In this document: piece after piece, positions 46,755 through 60,074 of the stretch | Position numbering within the stretch: the first letter of the stretch is position 1 | How the letters are laid out: each line of letters starts with the position of its first letter | NCBI RefSeq assembly: GCF_008831285.2 | Contig: NC_045142.1 | Location: 20,897,354 to 20,961,353 of the forward strand | Direction: 5' to 3' | Length of the DNA: 64,000 nt | Origin: Nymphaea colorata | Taxonomy: Eukaryota > Streptophyta > Magnoliopsida > Nymphaeales > Nymphaeaceae | Notes under the pieces: generated by a model | Told to the model about the DNA's origin: nothing | Seen by the model: the letters and a program-made list of their open reading frames with translations, nothing else | Database searches by the model: none | Position numbers and translations under genes: made by a program

Positions 46755-49700
46755 CAAACTAAAGTTGCATACTTCAGTTCTTTTGCTAAAGCAGGTCTGA
46801 GGAGGAAAGTATTTATTGGTCAGGCCCTTGGGTCAAAAGACTGCCCTAGGCCGACTCAATATGGGCTAGGTACCTAACTATTCATTTGGTACTCGGCTCA
46901 CTGCTTACCCTTTTGTACAACCCAATAATTTCAAACAATGAGCCCTCTATGAGGCCAACTGTATTTTGTGTCTTTTTTCTTTGAACTTAGCAGGTTGGCA
47001 CATTGTTTAATCCATGTTCCATTCCCTATAAAAGTACTTGTGAGAATAAATAAGAATAAAGCAGGTAATTTCCATCTCTTTCTCTCTCTCTCTCTTCTCT
47101 ACATGCACGAGAACTCAAAAGGCATGGAGCTGTTACTTTATTTTTTCTTCGACCACACTTTCACTTTCAGCGGTAGGCAAGTCAAAAAAGAGAGGAACCA
47201 CCCTGCAGACTTGGTGGCAATGACGCAGACGTAGAGGTGGAATAAAAAGGCTCGAATCAAAATACTTATGTGAAGTTCGAAGATTGTGTTTCCCCTAGCA
47301 ATATGGTGGCTATGGAAGAACAGGAATTATGAACCGTGACAACAAGAAAAAATCCAAATCTGTTACATCAGAAGCAGTTGACCGTCTTTTTATATGATTC
47401 ACCAAGTGCTAAATATAACTCTTCAAGCAGAAGAACAAGTTTCCACAACTTTTCGTCCTTTTTTATGTAGGAATTCTCTTATATCATCGACTTCAACACA
47501 AATCAGCATCACCACAAAAGCATATAGAAAACTGATATGCTAATGAAACCACATGTGAAAGATGCCCCGCCTTGGTCGACCAACTTCCCTTCCTTATTTT
47601 AAAGCTATTCACAGTACCTACACCATGGTCCTCATGAATCTTCATGGTCATCGATCGTCACTAGCTATTGCCGGAATGAATTCCAATCTTTCTGTTTGCT
47701 CTCTCTCCCTCTCTCTAGACATGCATAAGAACTCAAAAGGCATGGAGCTGTCACTTTATTTCTTTCTTCCACAACACTTTCACTTTCAGTGGTGGAGAAG
47801 TAAAAAAAGAGGGAACCACCTTGTCATAAAAGAGATAGCAATGTCATTGAAAATTATATATATAAATATATATATATTGTGTGTGTGTGTGTGTGTTTAT
47901 AAGTTATGCCACACACACACACATATATATATATTTACTTCTGCCACAAACAAAAACCAATAGACCTCTTACATTTGTGCTAATAAGTGTTTGAACAAAA
48001 TGTGAATCCCTTATTGTGTTCATTATAACACTAATTTGATCTAAATAATGTTTAAGTTCAAATTACTTTTATAAAAAAATGTTTTTTTCTACTATTCAAA
48101 TGTGTTTTTTTTTACTATTCAAATTTTGATGTTATAAGAGCCATTCCTTTATTATGGTATATTAAAAAATAAAAAATAACTAACTTAATATATGTTTATC
48201 ACCAAATATATTTTAAGATACTGATAAATTACAAAAAAAAAGGAATTTTAATAGGCGTGGCTTTGTCCCTTACCTAAGTGGTATGTTCTTTTGTCAACTT
48301 ATATGTATAATTATATATATGCACACACACACACACACACAAGAGAGAGAGAGAGCTTGTATTAAATGAAACTAAAAACATCCAAAGAGTAATGGATGCC
48401 AAAGTACAACCTAAAAAAAGGACTAAACAGTAGAGAAGAAGCGAGGAACCAATCCGACAGCCAAAAAGCCTTCACGATAGCTAAAAAGCTCTGTTTGGAG
48501 GGTATGCAATGAATGGTGGAAATCAAAACGTGCGTTATGAAAGAAGACTTCATTGCGAATTTTCCAAATCTTTCACTAGAAGATACATAACCATGTGTGC
48601 CAAAGAAGTTGTCGTCACTTAGACTTGCGAAGAAGGGCCAGCGGTCCAAGTAGAAGATCAGTAAAAGATGGCAGATGGATATACAACTTCAGTAAAAGGA
48701 ATCAGGCATTTGCTTCTTGTTAACAAATACAGCACGGCTCTATGTTACAGAAATTTCTGAATAGTGTACTATTGGTTAGCAAACTAACCAAAATATCTTA
48801 ATTGCCACGTTATTTTCTCAAAGAAGAAGGTCATTCTGCTGGACCAGAAACCCCAGAGGAGGATTTGGTGATGGATACAAAGAGATGCATGGCCTCCACT
48901 ACATCAACTAAACTGAAGACAAGCCACCACCAACAACAATCAAAGTCTATAGGGCCAACTAACTGAAGACAAACAAGGCCAGGAGAAAGAGAAAGGATGT
49001 ATTGTCGTTCCTTTTTCTTTCTCCTCTTTTTTGCTTCTATTGTCGTTTCTTTGCTGTCCAGTGGCTGAGCACATTGCTCTCAAATGATAACCTTGCTTAG
49101 ATTATCTTACAATCGAGTTATCATGCTCTAAGTGTAACATATATAGTCTTCCATTAAGAAATGTAATTGGTCTGCATGCCCCTCCTGCAGCAACTACTTG
49201 TGATATCAAGTAGGTAATTTTTGCTGGGAAACTGCTGAGGAAGCCCCTCGCTTTATTGAAATATCAAATAGTAATTAAATAAATAATGAAAGTAATTAAT
49301 CCACTGTCTATGTCACTAATTTCTAGACACCAGCTAGCATTGTAAACATTTTGTGAGGGGAGTATGTTGTAAGAAGGGCTGTAGCGGAGCTAAGGGTGGG
49401 TTGGTGTGCATCATATTTTTCAATACCAGTTAGTCAAATATTGTGATAAATCCAAATTTAAATCTTTGGAGATCCTAGAATTGTTCAATAGCCTACTAAC
49501 TTGGATTAACCACAACTAAGCTGATCTACTCCATTTAAAGCAAGCTAAAAACCAAACCAACCAACCCCAGGATTCAGTCTTGACACCAGCTAATTTTGTA
49601 ACTTTTTACCAGTTAGTCAAAAATTATATTGTCATAAAGCTGGACTCAGTTCCAACACATCATAGTGCCCACATGGGCACTATCAAACTCAGGTCGGTGA

Positions 49701-51429
49701 CTCAAGTGATGTTCACTAAAAATTTTGGTACTGCCACTAAATAAGAGGTTGAGGTTAGAAGTTAACGTGTTAGCGCGAGCTTATCCATTTGATGTTTCTC
49801 ATATGCCTTCTATGGGGGCAAATTCCCATCCTGATCTCTTTCTTGGAACATATCTCTTTCTTGGGAACATAAAATAACATATATTGATATCAAGTTGCAT
49901 GCATAAGGTTGTACACACAAATATATACCAAAGAAAAAAAAGGGGGTTGGGGTATTTTTGAAATTTTTTATAAAGAAGTGTATATTTTGGAATTTTTACT
50001 TGTTCATAACTCTTTTGTCATAAAGTCCTTTTTTTTCACTTAGACATGGTATTTTGGTTGTTACACACCGCTATGCACAATTTTTCATGCATAGAGGTGT
50101 AAGCATAACCAGTCCCGACCATATAAAACTCTAATTTTAGATGAGCAGGATGTCACTCACAATTTGAGTGAAAACTGAAAATCCTGCTGGAATGCCCATG
50201 CCCATGTGAAGAGAGCCAAATGTCCATCAACTAGCATAGTGATTCCACCCTAGTTGCAATAGTATAGCACCCAAACGATCAAATTGGAAACTCATTGCCC
50301 TCAAATGATAACCTTGCTTAGATTATCTTGCAATCGAGTTATCATGTTCTAAGTGTAACATATAGTCTTCTGGTACCTAACATATATATTCAAGTATCAT
50401 AATGTAATTGGTCTGCATGCCCATCCGGCAGCCACTGCTTTTGATATCAAGTAGGTAATTTTTTTGCTGGGAAACTGCCAAGGGAGCCCCTTGCTTTATT
50501 GAGATATCAAATAAATAAGTTAATCCACTGTCTATGTCACTAATTTCTAGAGACCAGCCAATATTGCAACATTTTACCAGTTAGTGCCCACACGAGCAAG
50601 TGATGATCAGTCAAAAAAATTGGTACTGCCACTAAGATGAGGTTGAGGTTACAAGTAGTGAGAAATCAATTTTCTCAAAGAACATGGCATCTTTCCTGCT
50701 TGGTGGGCCATTACAGATCCTTTGATGGGATTTTCATATGATCCGATCAGGTCGACTGAAAACTGGATTGGCCGGGTCATTCCTGAATATTCAAGGGATT
50801 CAAATAAAAGTCAAGAAGAATGAGGAGGGAAGGGTGGTGGAGGAGGAGAAACTGAACTTTAGCCACCAGCATTGTCATGGATGTCGCTTGTTGGTTTCTT
50901 CAATCGATGCTGCTTGAGTTTTTGACACTTACGGTCAATGGCGAAGCTGCCAATTGGTAACATATGTTTTACATGATTAAGAAAAATCTTAATACAATCA
51001 ATTATCAGACACTTCATTATTTGTCATCTAGCTAGCTGTAGCTAGTTCCACCTCCAACCATGGTCAGTCGCAGCTAGAGTTAGAAATGTTGGACTTAGGG
51101 GCACTAATTTAAAGAATCTCATACCTATAGGGTCACTGATGTATATAAAGAAGCAAGTAGTTGAAAGCATATGTAAAAATGAAAACAAAGAAAGTTTATA
51201 GGACCATGTGGGCAACTGCCAAAACGAGCCCACGTATGACTCCACCAAAGGCTCTAGCCCCATCCCAATTTTTTGTACTTCCATGCATTTCATGGACCAG
51301 AAAATCAAAATAGGGTTCGCATAAAATTTTCAAACAAAATTTGAATTCACACTGACAAATGCACATTTAAAATAAATAGCAAATTAACCAGATTACTTGT
51401 TAGATGATTGAATGCATAGGAGTTGCCAA

Positions 51430-54360
51430 TTGCCATCAAATGAAGTTTGATAGTTGGAATGTTAGAGGGCTTGCTAATCTAACAACCTAGAGAGATTTTG
51501 GCAAATGGATGAGATCTCATCAACTTGAGATCGTTTTCATGTTTCGATATCATGTTGATTGCGGACAACTTCAGATCTTTTTGCAATCACTACAAGGAGT
51601 TTTCCTTTGAATCTAATATTGATACAAATCTTAATTGGGCCATAGTTGTCTGTGCTTAGAGACAGGCTGATTTTAGATTGACTAGTTGCAAATTTAATAA
51701 ATTTTAGATGGATTGTTTGTTTATTCATAACGCTTCCAATCTCAACTTTGATACAATAGGGGTGTATCTTCACCCTGACTTTAGAATTCACAAAGACCAA
51801 TTGGTTATGTTAGATATCATTATTGCCAATAAACAAAAGTTAGTATTATCATGAAAGATTTTAATTCAGTTTGTAAGGAGTCTGAAAAATGGGCCTGCCC
51901 CTGCTAGACAAGCTTGTTTAGCATTCAGTGGATTCATTCAAGATGCTGGACTAAGGGAGATTGTGGACAGAAACAGAGCATTCACTTGAACCAATCTCTG
52001 CAGCCCGACAGCGCTGGTTCAAAGCAAATTAGATAGATGTTTTTTAACAATTATTGGATTGAGCAAGTTGGATGTTGCGGGCAGCTTTTGGTAGAACCAA
52101 GAAGTTCTTCAGACCACTCAGCGCTTCTCTTTTACATGTAAATTAAATATCTTTAAAACCGCATGCAGAAGAAGACAAAGATTTAACTACTTCCTTTAGT
52201 AAGAGTGTTAACCTAGTTGTAAGGTCATTATTACAAGATCATGGAGAGTGGAGTGTAGACGATGCATAATGCTTAAACTTCTGGCAAAACGGAATAGAGT
52301 ACGACCATGAATAAAGTAATGGAGTAAGTATAGAACCGAGAAAGTTGATACCAGAACTATTCAAAAGGATCTTATTGAAATTTATAAGAGGCAAGACATT
52401 GGCTCTCATAACTGGTCCACTTCTGAAAATCATATTAGAAGTTTTCTTGCGGATGCTCTCTGAGATGAAGAAATTTATTAGAAAAAATAAGTTAGGTTAT
52501 CATGGCTAAAAGAAGGGGATAATAACAGCAAACTATTTCATGCTATGTTGAAGAAAATGTCCAAAAAAATGGACTCTTGCACATGAAGATGGATGATGGG
52601 GAGTTTTATGAGGAGGATAAAATTCTTTCAGCATGTACTTCTTATTTTTAAAGATTTTTTACCAGTGACAACTCAACAAAAATGATTATGGATCAGCTTG
52701 CTGTTGGCCACTGCATATTTATAAAAGAAAACTTAACGGACAAAAGTCCCATTTCAGATGAGGAAGTGTAATAGGCTGTTATGGGTGCCAACTCCAATAG
52801 TGCACCAGGTCTGGATGGGTTTCCGAATTCGTTCTTTCAATATAATTCGGACATGGTAAAGACTAATATCACTGTCGCAATTACAGATTTTTTTTAGAAA
52901 GGAAAGTTTGTTAAGAAACTAGGCAGAAATCATATAATCTTAATTCTTAAATTGATTTAGAATTTGTTAAGCAACTAGTGTACTGAAATTTATTTTCAGA
53001 ATCATGGTTTCGAGAATGAAGAAGGTACTAAAGCGGGTCATTTCCAACATGCAAGGTGGTTTTTTGAAAGATAGAAACATCCATCAATCTCTCCTTCTTG
53101 TGCTTGAGATGGTATATGCAATGTCTAAGGGTCAACTAGCTTATGTTGAAGATAGACCTATCAAAAGCATATGACAGGGTCAATTGGACTTTCTTACAAG
53201 CTGCCATGTTGCATTTGGGATTTCATTCTATTTGGACTCAAAGATTAACGACAGTAGTGACAAATGTTTTTATGCTCTTGTGATTAATGACCATCAAGGT
53301 GAATACTTTGGATATTCTCATGGTCTGCAATAAGGATACCCTTTATCTTCATTTTTATTCCTCATTGTCATGAAAATATTTTCACGTACATTGCAAGCTG
53401 CAATGGAAGGAAGAATGATTGAAGTCCCGCAAATTGGAAAAGGCATAGAGGGAGTTTTTTCTACAATCTACGCTGATGACATCTTGATTTTCTTAAAAGC
53501 CTTCAAGAATGGCTTTCTTCATCTACAAGATTGCAAGTATTTGTAATCAGTTCAATATGGGCCAAAGCAAGATTGCAAGTATTTGTAATCAGTTCGGCTA
53601 GAGCCTAGGACAGTTTCCTACTAGACTTTGGGTCTCCCTCCCAAGCCAACGAATTTGAGAACGTTGATCTGATTCTTATTGTTTTAAAAATGCAAAGTAG
53701 ACTAAGTTTATGAAAACGAATGCTACTTTCCTATGCAGGTAGGATCTGCTTGATCAAATCAGTATTAGAAGCACTTCATATTTGCTGGATGTTGCTGTTC
53801 AAGTGCCCTCTTGGTGCCATTAAGAAAATAGAACAGATTATGTGCAGTTTTTTATAGGAACAGTCAGACGCAGGTAAGCCCCATTTAAATGCCTGGAATG
53901 TCTTGACTTTTCGTAAATAGGAAGGTGGGCTGGGTATTATAAAATTTAAAGAGGTCAATGAAGTTAAGCTGTTGCTTCTAGGATGTACATTAATTTTTCA
54001 CCATGGCATATGGGACTCAAAATGCATGAAGAAATATTTGAGTAGGAAAAGTCTTGGTATGTGGAAATGTTTCCCAATATTTCTTCTCTTGGGTGGGATC
54101 TAATCTGTTACTTGAAAGGTGATGAATGGAGTGCTTACGAAGTTCTGGACAGAACGCGGGGGATGTTTTACTTAAGCAGATTCCATTGGATCTGTTTGGG
54201 GAGGCAGAACCTTTCCTTCGAAAGTCTGTTAAGGAAATGCTAATACAGCGCCACATTGAGCGAAATCTATGGAGACATGTGCAATGCATTGGAGATTGCC
54301 TTCAACTTAGGCTCATGCAAAGTGCAGATTTTCTTTGTTCTAAAGAAATCGTAAACCTGT
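51430..54360 (+). mobile_element. L1-type LINE (right arm)
   Basis: Mirror of 37,212-34,280. Motifs in order: KFDSWNVRGLANL (51,443), DFNSVCKESEKW (51,857), NSAPGLDGFPNSFF (52,795), GGFLKDRNIHQSL (53,055), SKAYDRVNW (53,165), IYADDILIFLKA (YADD at 53,469-53,480), GGLGIIKFKEVN (53,925). It is disabled by many stops and frameshifts, including one just before SKAYDR that the left arm lacks. ORF1 and a clear 3' tail are missing; the 3' end meets a copia gag remnant. Confidence 0.88.
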
Positions 54361-54399
54361 AAAGTTTGTGAGCCAAAAATCTAGAATTCATGGTCACCT

Positions 54400-54982
54400 G
54401 TAAAGTTTGTGGGATACTTATGCTATGAAGATTTAGCAATACATCTATTCATGGTTGATAAATTCCATAGAATAGACTCTTTCTCTATCTGGAACTGGTG
54501 GTGGAGGAAGAGGTTCTCATGTAAAGAATTCGGATGGTGTTGGCTTGCCTGCTTCAACATCATAATCTGGAAGCTATGCTGTTCCAAAAATCAGGTGGTG
54601 CTAAAGAGGTGCTTAAGATCAACCATGAATAAACAACAATAAGGAAAATATGTAAAATAGGCGATAAATATCTGGCTACAAACCATAATTTTCAGTCCTT
54701 TTTGGCATTGTCAGAGTAGAGATGAGTGGGGATGGAAATGGTCACTGCTTGTGTTGCAAATGTTTATAAAGGATGTATTCCAAAATGGTCACTGATACAG
54801 TTGTTGTTGGAAATGGGCAATGTATTCCAATCACACACATTGGACAGGCTGATATTTCTCCAAATCTTTCTATTAAGGATGTTCTCTATGTTCCATGCCT
54901 CACTAAAGATCTCATTTATGTTAGCAAATGACTAATGATTTTCCATATGATTTCGAATTCACCTCTGGTTGATGCACCCTAA
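54400..54982 (+). pseudogene. copia gag/protease remnant (right arm)
   Basis: CKVCG followed by CYEDLAIH (54,400-54,450) may be a shortened zinc knuckle. VTDTVVVGNGQCIPITHIGQ and NLSIKDVLYVPCLTKDLIYV (54,783-54,930) are the C-terminal half of the copia protease region; the DSG active site is missing. The coding is cut by transposon B after a Cys-Thr codon pair at 54,975-54,980 and resumes at 56,591. Confidence 0.75.
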
Positions 54983-56587
54983 GGCTGCATTTGATTGCAG
55001 GGGAAAAGTTGAGGGGTGGGTGAAAATTGTACGACGAGGGAAGATTCAACCGCTGTGAGGTGAGACCATCAAACGCCGAAAATTTTAACACGATTTTTCG
55101 TACGACAAGGTGAAAATTAACGCGGAAAAAAGTCGGACCTCAGAGGTCCGACTTTTTTCCGTGGACAAATTTTTGAGCCATTAGGGCTCAAAAATTTCAT
55201 CCTCTTTTCTCTCGTTTTCCCCCTTCTACCGAAGCCCTCGCGTCTTTCCGCAGCCCTTCATCTTTCCCCTTCCACCTGAAGCCCTCGTTCTTTCCCCTTC
55301 ACCTGAAGCCCCCTTCTCCTCTGTTGCTGCCTCTTGTTCTCCTGCTCTCCATTGAAGGCCTCCGTCTTCCTCTTCCTCCTTCGCGCTGCCTCTCTTTTGC
55401 TGCCTCTTGCTTTCCATCCCTGCGTCTTCCTCTTTGCCGAAGCTGTCCATCACCGTCTCTTGCTCTCCATCAAAGCTGTCGATGTCGCCTCTTGCTCTCT
55501 GTCTGCTGCCTCTAGCTCTCCGTCGCTGCCGCTTCTTTTCCCGTCCAGGTATTCTTCCTCCTTCGGTTCCCACCAACAGAAAAACCAGCTTGGTTATCTG
55601 GGATCATCCGCAGTTACACCGTCAAATCTCTCCGTCTCTTGCTCTAAGTCGAAGGCATCCGTCGCAGTTAAAAAGAAAGAGGAAAGGCAGAGATGGAAAA
55701 GAAGAATACCTGAACGGGGTTGGGGCCATACTTGAAAAGAACTCCACCTAGCTGGCTTTTCCATTGGTGGGATCGAAGGAGGCATCAGCAGACGCCGATT
55801 TTCCTGTATTTGCCATCTTGGGTGTGCTCGATTTGACGCCATCCGACGAGGAAGAAGAGAGGGAAGCGATGGATTCATTGGAATTTCTTTCCACCCATGA
55901 AACCAATTTCAAATCCGAAACTTCGCAGGTTTCTCCAACCGGCTGGCCTTCCTCTTTCCCACCAATCAAGGTCAGAGAACCCTAGATTTCTCACAGTAAC
56001 TGAGAGCGAAAGAGAGAAGATGGTCGCTCGCCTGCAGATGGGCCGACTCTAGATCAGCAGCCGGATATTCTCCTCTGAGAAAATGAAGCAAAATGTTTTC
56101 TTGACACGAAACACATGGAAATATAGTCGTTATTATGACAATTAGATTTAGTGCAATATATTTTTTTGATAGAAAAATTGTAAGTGTGCAAGAGAAAACT
56201 ATCTACTAACATGGAAAACTAATAAAGCATCATCGTATTTCAAATAGTATAAAACCATAAATATATGTTATTTTCAGAGATAATTAAGTAAATAACTGTG
56301 ATATCTTGGGAAAGAGTTATTGGACAAGAACCAATAAAACAACAATTTCTAAGGGTCATGAAAAAAGTCTCTCTTATTTTTTACCATGTGCACCAAACAC
56401 AGTTAAATTTACCCTGCAAAAAACTACTATGTGCATCAAACACAGTTAATTTTACCCTACAAAAACTTCCTTGCAATCAAACAGGGCCTCAAATCGGAAG
56501 AGGGTTAAATTTCATCTGTATATTTTCCTAGAAAAATTTTCCATGGTAAATTTACCACGTTAATTCTTCTCTGCAATCAAACGGGCC
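54983..56587. mobile_element. PIF/Harbinger-like non-autonomous transposon B, 1.6 kb
   Basis: Terminal inverted repeats GGCTGCATTTGATTGCAGGG (left) and GGCCCGTTTGATTGCAGAG (right, reversed) are flanked by TAA at 54,980-54,982 and 56,588-56,590. Taking out the element with one TAA leaves the host copia reading frame continuous, which fixes the boundaries. No transposase is seen. It contains two perfect hairpins (55,123-55,197), then a GC-rich, CT-rich block (55,200-55,560) and an open frame at 55,764-55,985 of unknown origin ending near CTTCGCAG, resembling captured gene pieces. A second internal terminus-like CAAACAGGGCC occurs near 56,478. Confidence 0.87.
55123..55197. repeat. two perfect back-to-back hairpins in transposon B
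   Basis: Hairpin 1 has 19-bp arms (55,123-55,141 and 55,143-55,161) with a single-base loop and core AAAGTCGGACCTC. Hairpin 2 has 13-bp arms, AAATTTTTGAGCC (55,167-55,179) and GGCTCAAAAATTT (55,185-55,197), around ATTAG. They have the same position and order as the hairpins in transposon A. Confidence 0.95.
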
Positions 56588-56590
56588 TAA

Positions 56591-57715
56591 AGGACAGAAG
56601 GACGGTAGAGTAATGGCAATAGGGAGTGAACCAGGCGACTCTCTGCAGTGAACAATCACAGCAATCATAAGGCTTTCTTTTCATCACGTTTCCGACAAGT
56701 GACAGAAGAGTTTTGGCATGCACGTTTGGGACATCCTCAATCTGTTGTTCGCCCTTTTTTCAAAAACCAGAAATATATTGATATTTTACCTAATATTTCT
56801 CTCTCGGTTTGTGCTAGTTGCCAAATGGGAAAATCTTGCGAATTGCCTTTTATTGAAAAAGACGATACTGTTTCTTTCCCACTAAAAAAAATTCACAGTG
56901 ATGTTTGGGGACAGCACCAGTTATATCTCAAGAACAATATCGTTTTATGCTCTAATGGTCGATGGCAATAGCCGTTTCACATGGTTTTACCCTCTAAGAC
57001 ACAAATCTGATTTTTTTTATGCCTTTGTTCATTTTCACAAAATGGTTGAGCGCCAATTTGACAGTAAAATAAAAATTTTCCAAAGTGATGGAGGTGGTGA
57101 TATACAAGCTCTGCTTCGTATTATATCTCGACAACCTTCAAATTAAATGGCAATATTCCTGCCCCAAGACACCCAAGCAAAATGGCAAAGCAAAGCACAA
57201 GCATCGCTCTATCACTGAATCGGGTCTAACGTTGCTCTTTCATTCAAATGCACCAAAGAGATTTTGGATTGATGCATTCTCAGCAGCTGTCTTTCTTATG
57301 AACAGGCTTCCCACCTCAACATTGTCTATGCAGTCACCTTTCTCTATATTGTTTAAAAGGATTCCTGATTATTCCAGCATGCATATCTTTGGCAGCAGGT
57401 GCTTCCCTTATTTGAGAGGATATGTTCAAAACAAATTTGACCCTAAATCTGTTCCATGTATATTTATTGGATATAACACATTTCATAGGGTTACAAATAT
57501 TTCAAACCAAATTCCAGACGTCTATACATATCCAGGCATGTCCTCTTTGATGAAAACCCATTCCCTTTCAAAAATCCGTCTTCTCTCTATAAGGACGATG
57601 TCATGGATAATGATTTTATATCCTTTGTTGATATCGGGACTTCAAGTGATAGAACCATGCCAACTTCCGATCACCCGTAATCTGGTTCCAGCCCTACACC
57701 AGATCCATGTCTAAA
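56591..57715 (+). pseudogene. copia pre-integrase and integrase
   Basis: It continues the copia frame after transposon B: EEFWHARLGHPQSVVRPFF and CASCQMGKSCELPF (GAG-pre-integrase, H-C-C pattern, 56,705-56,860), then KIHSDVWG with the first catalytic aspartate. After a frameshift FTWFYPLRHKSDFFYAF and KIFQSDGGGD (second aspartate), then TPKQNGKAKHKHRSITE, where the third acidic residue (usually E in NGxxERKHR) is Lys or Ala. LMNRLPTST and GSRCFPYLR follow. It would insert element DNA, but frameshifts and the lost catalytic residue make it inactive. Confidence 0.9.
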
Positions 57716-57740
57716 TGTCTATGACGATCTTCAATAAAGC

Positions 57741-59400
57741 ATGCCACATGATAGATCTCTTGATACAAATATTCATCCAGCCGATCCACCTGATCCAACG
57801 CCAAACTCTCCACCAAGCTTACATAGTTCAGAAACTACAAGTGACACCAGTCTTCCATCAACCTGTATGGGAACTCGAACCATAGTAACAAGATCTGTAG
57901 CTAGATCAACGTCTCTAGGAAACCAAACGATGTTAACTACAGCTACAGTAGGCATTCACAAACCTAATCCTAAGTATGCCAACATTCATACCATGGAAGA
58001 AGAAATGACTGCATTAAGATCTAATAATATATGGGATTTAGTTCCAAGAGAACCTTACATGAACGTCGTTGGATCAAAATGGGTTTTCAAATCCAAACCC
58101 AAAGCATATGGAAGTCTTGATCGTTTAAAGGCATACCTAGTTGCTCGGGGTTTCACTCAAGTAGAAGGGATCAATTACCAAGAGACTTTCTCTCCCGTCA
58201 TTCGACCAAGTACTATATGACTTGTACTTTCTATTGCTATCATCTTCAAATGGAACATCAAACAATTAGATCTAAAAAATGCTTTCCTACATGGATTGCT
58301 TCATGAAACGGTTTATATGTCTCAACCACCGGGGTTTGTAGATCCTCTTCTACTGCATCATGTTTGTCATCTTCGAAAGGCACTATATGGCTAAAGCAAG
58401 ATCTAGAGTTGGTTTCAATGGCTAAGTGATTTTCTTTTCACTTACGGTTTTGAGAGTTTCTATTCAGATCCATCCATGTTCACATTTCATGAAAATGGCC
58501 ATTGTCTTATTCTTTTAATTTACACCGACAATGTGGTTCTTACAGGCAGTCTTCTAACTTAATTCAGAATTTTATCTCCAAGCTTGAAGTCAAAGTTCTA
58601 GTGAAAGATATGGGGCAACTAAGTTATTCTCTTTGGATCGAAGCCTTGCATACCTACGATGGTCAATTTCTCACTCAAACGAAATATGCTTAGGACATTT
58701 TGGAAAGAGCTCAAATGCTTGATTGCAACCTATGAACACCCTATGGCAGCCAAGCTAGCTCTTCTAGATACTTCACCTTTTTCATATCCAACTCTTTATC
58801 GTGCTATAGTTGGAGCATTACAATACTTGACAATCACTCGACCAGAGATAATTTTTTCAGTGAATTTTATCACCCAATTTATGCAAAATCCAACTCAAGC
58901 TCACTTTCAAATTGCCAAGGTATTCTCTGATATATCAAAGGAACTACCACTATGGCATTCATATCCTTCTCAAGCACCATGGATCTATATGCCCCTTGGG
59001 ATGCCATCTCATCAGAAGATCCATGACAGGGTACTATACTTTCCTAGGAGCTAACTGTATTTCCTGGAGTGCAGAAAAGCAATGACCATTGCTTGATCCA
59101 GTGCGGAGGCTGAATATCGCTCCATGGCATCAACAGCTGTAGAATTGACTTGGCTCCTTCAAAACCTTCCATAACCAAAAATCAGTTTTCCACAATCGGT
59201 CAAAACATATTCAGATTGATTATCATTATGTGCGGGAAATGACCAGTTCAGGGCGCCTGACCACTAGATACGTCAATTCTTCTAGTCAAACTGTAGACAT
59301 ATTCACCAAAGCCTTGGGGAAAGATCAATTTTTTGACTTACAACACAAACTCAACATCATCAGCCATTCCCGTTTACGGGGGCGTATTAAAGAAAACTAT
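57741..59400 (+). pseudogene. copia reverse transcriptase and RNase H
   Basis: Motifs: [47 protein letters not shown] (58,010-58,200), [19 protein letters not shown] and QPPGFVDP (58,265-58,340), then LLIYTDNVVLTGS near 58,515, where the catalytic YVDD is YTDN so the second aspartate is lost. The connection region follows (LYRAIVGALQYLTITRPEI, 58,793-58,850), then RNase H SSAEAEYRSMASTAVELTWLL (59,098-59,160). Several stops break it. It belongs to the same element as the gag/protease remnant at 54,400 and the integrase at 56,591. Confidence 0.9.
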
Positions 59401-60060
59401 TCAAATCTGGCCACGACAATCATGACAAATCAAGCCAACAAGGAAGTTTTCAATCAAATAATGTAATGCCCAAATCAACTGCAACATCCAGCTATGGCAT
59501 CAACAGCTGCAAGGAACAAAATGGAAGTTTTCACTCAAATGCTGAAACACCCAACACAACTACAATGTCTCACCAAAATGAAAACAGAAAATGGAAACTG
59601 AAACGTCACACTCAGCATCAAATGAATCTTCCTATGCAATGTCATTCAGTAATGGCCGCAACAAATGGAAGGTACAAATCAAATTCAAACAATTGATTAT
59701 CCTGCATGAGCCATAATGATCCTGATCTGGCCCACGTTTCTTACACTAAAGTCAAGGAGAAAAAGAAAATGATCCTGATGAAACGTTAAGAAGAAAAGAT
59801 AAATAGAAAGATCATAATGATGTTGAATTGGCTTACATCTCTCAAATTGAAACGTTAGAGGGAAATAAAGAAACCAATGAAATCATTGTATCCAAAAATC
59901 TCTCATCGGTTACAGGGTGATCTATGCAGCTTCATGCTGCCCTATATAATGTATTGATGTACATAGGATGAATAGTGTGAAAAACGGCAAGAAAGCCTTT
60001 CCTAGTGTGGATGAAGGATCTCCTGAACTGAACCACGTAAAACTTCGTATCCTTTCTTCT
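59401..60060 (+). mobile_element. probable 3' LTR region of the copia element
   Basis: Sequence just after RNase H carries LTR-like features: purine-rich ACGGGGGCG near 59,375, a TATA-like CCTATATAATGTATTG at 59,941-59,956, and a T-rich CTTTCTCTCTCTTTTTC tract near 60,065. Exact LTR ends and a matching 5' LTR were not found. The GTAATGGCCGC.. and CAACTGCAACATCCAGC segments hold short internal repeats. Confidence 0.35.
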
Positions 60061-60074
60061 TGTCTTTCTCTCTC

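Noticed and set aside
46568-46877. Open frames crossing the N run
   Set aside because: They consist mostly of unknown bases and have no meaning across an assembly gap.
55226-55751. Overlapping open frames on both strands in a CT-rich block
   Set aside because: Raised GC content and skewed base composition keep several frames open; no protein family is recognised. I treat it as captured or untranslated sequence in transposon B.
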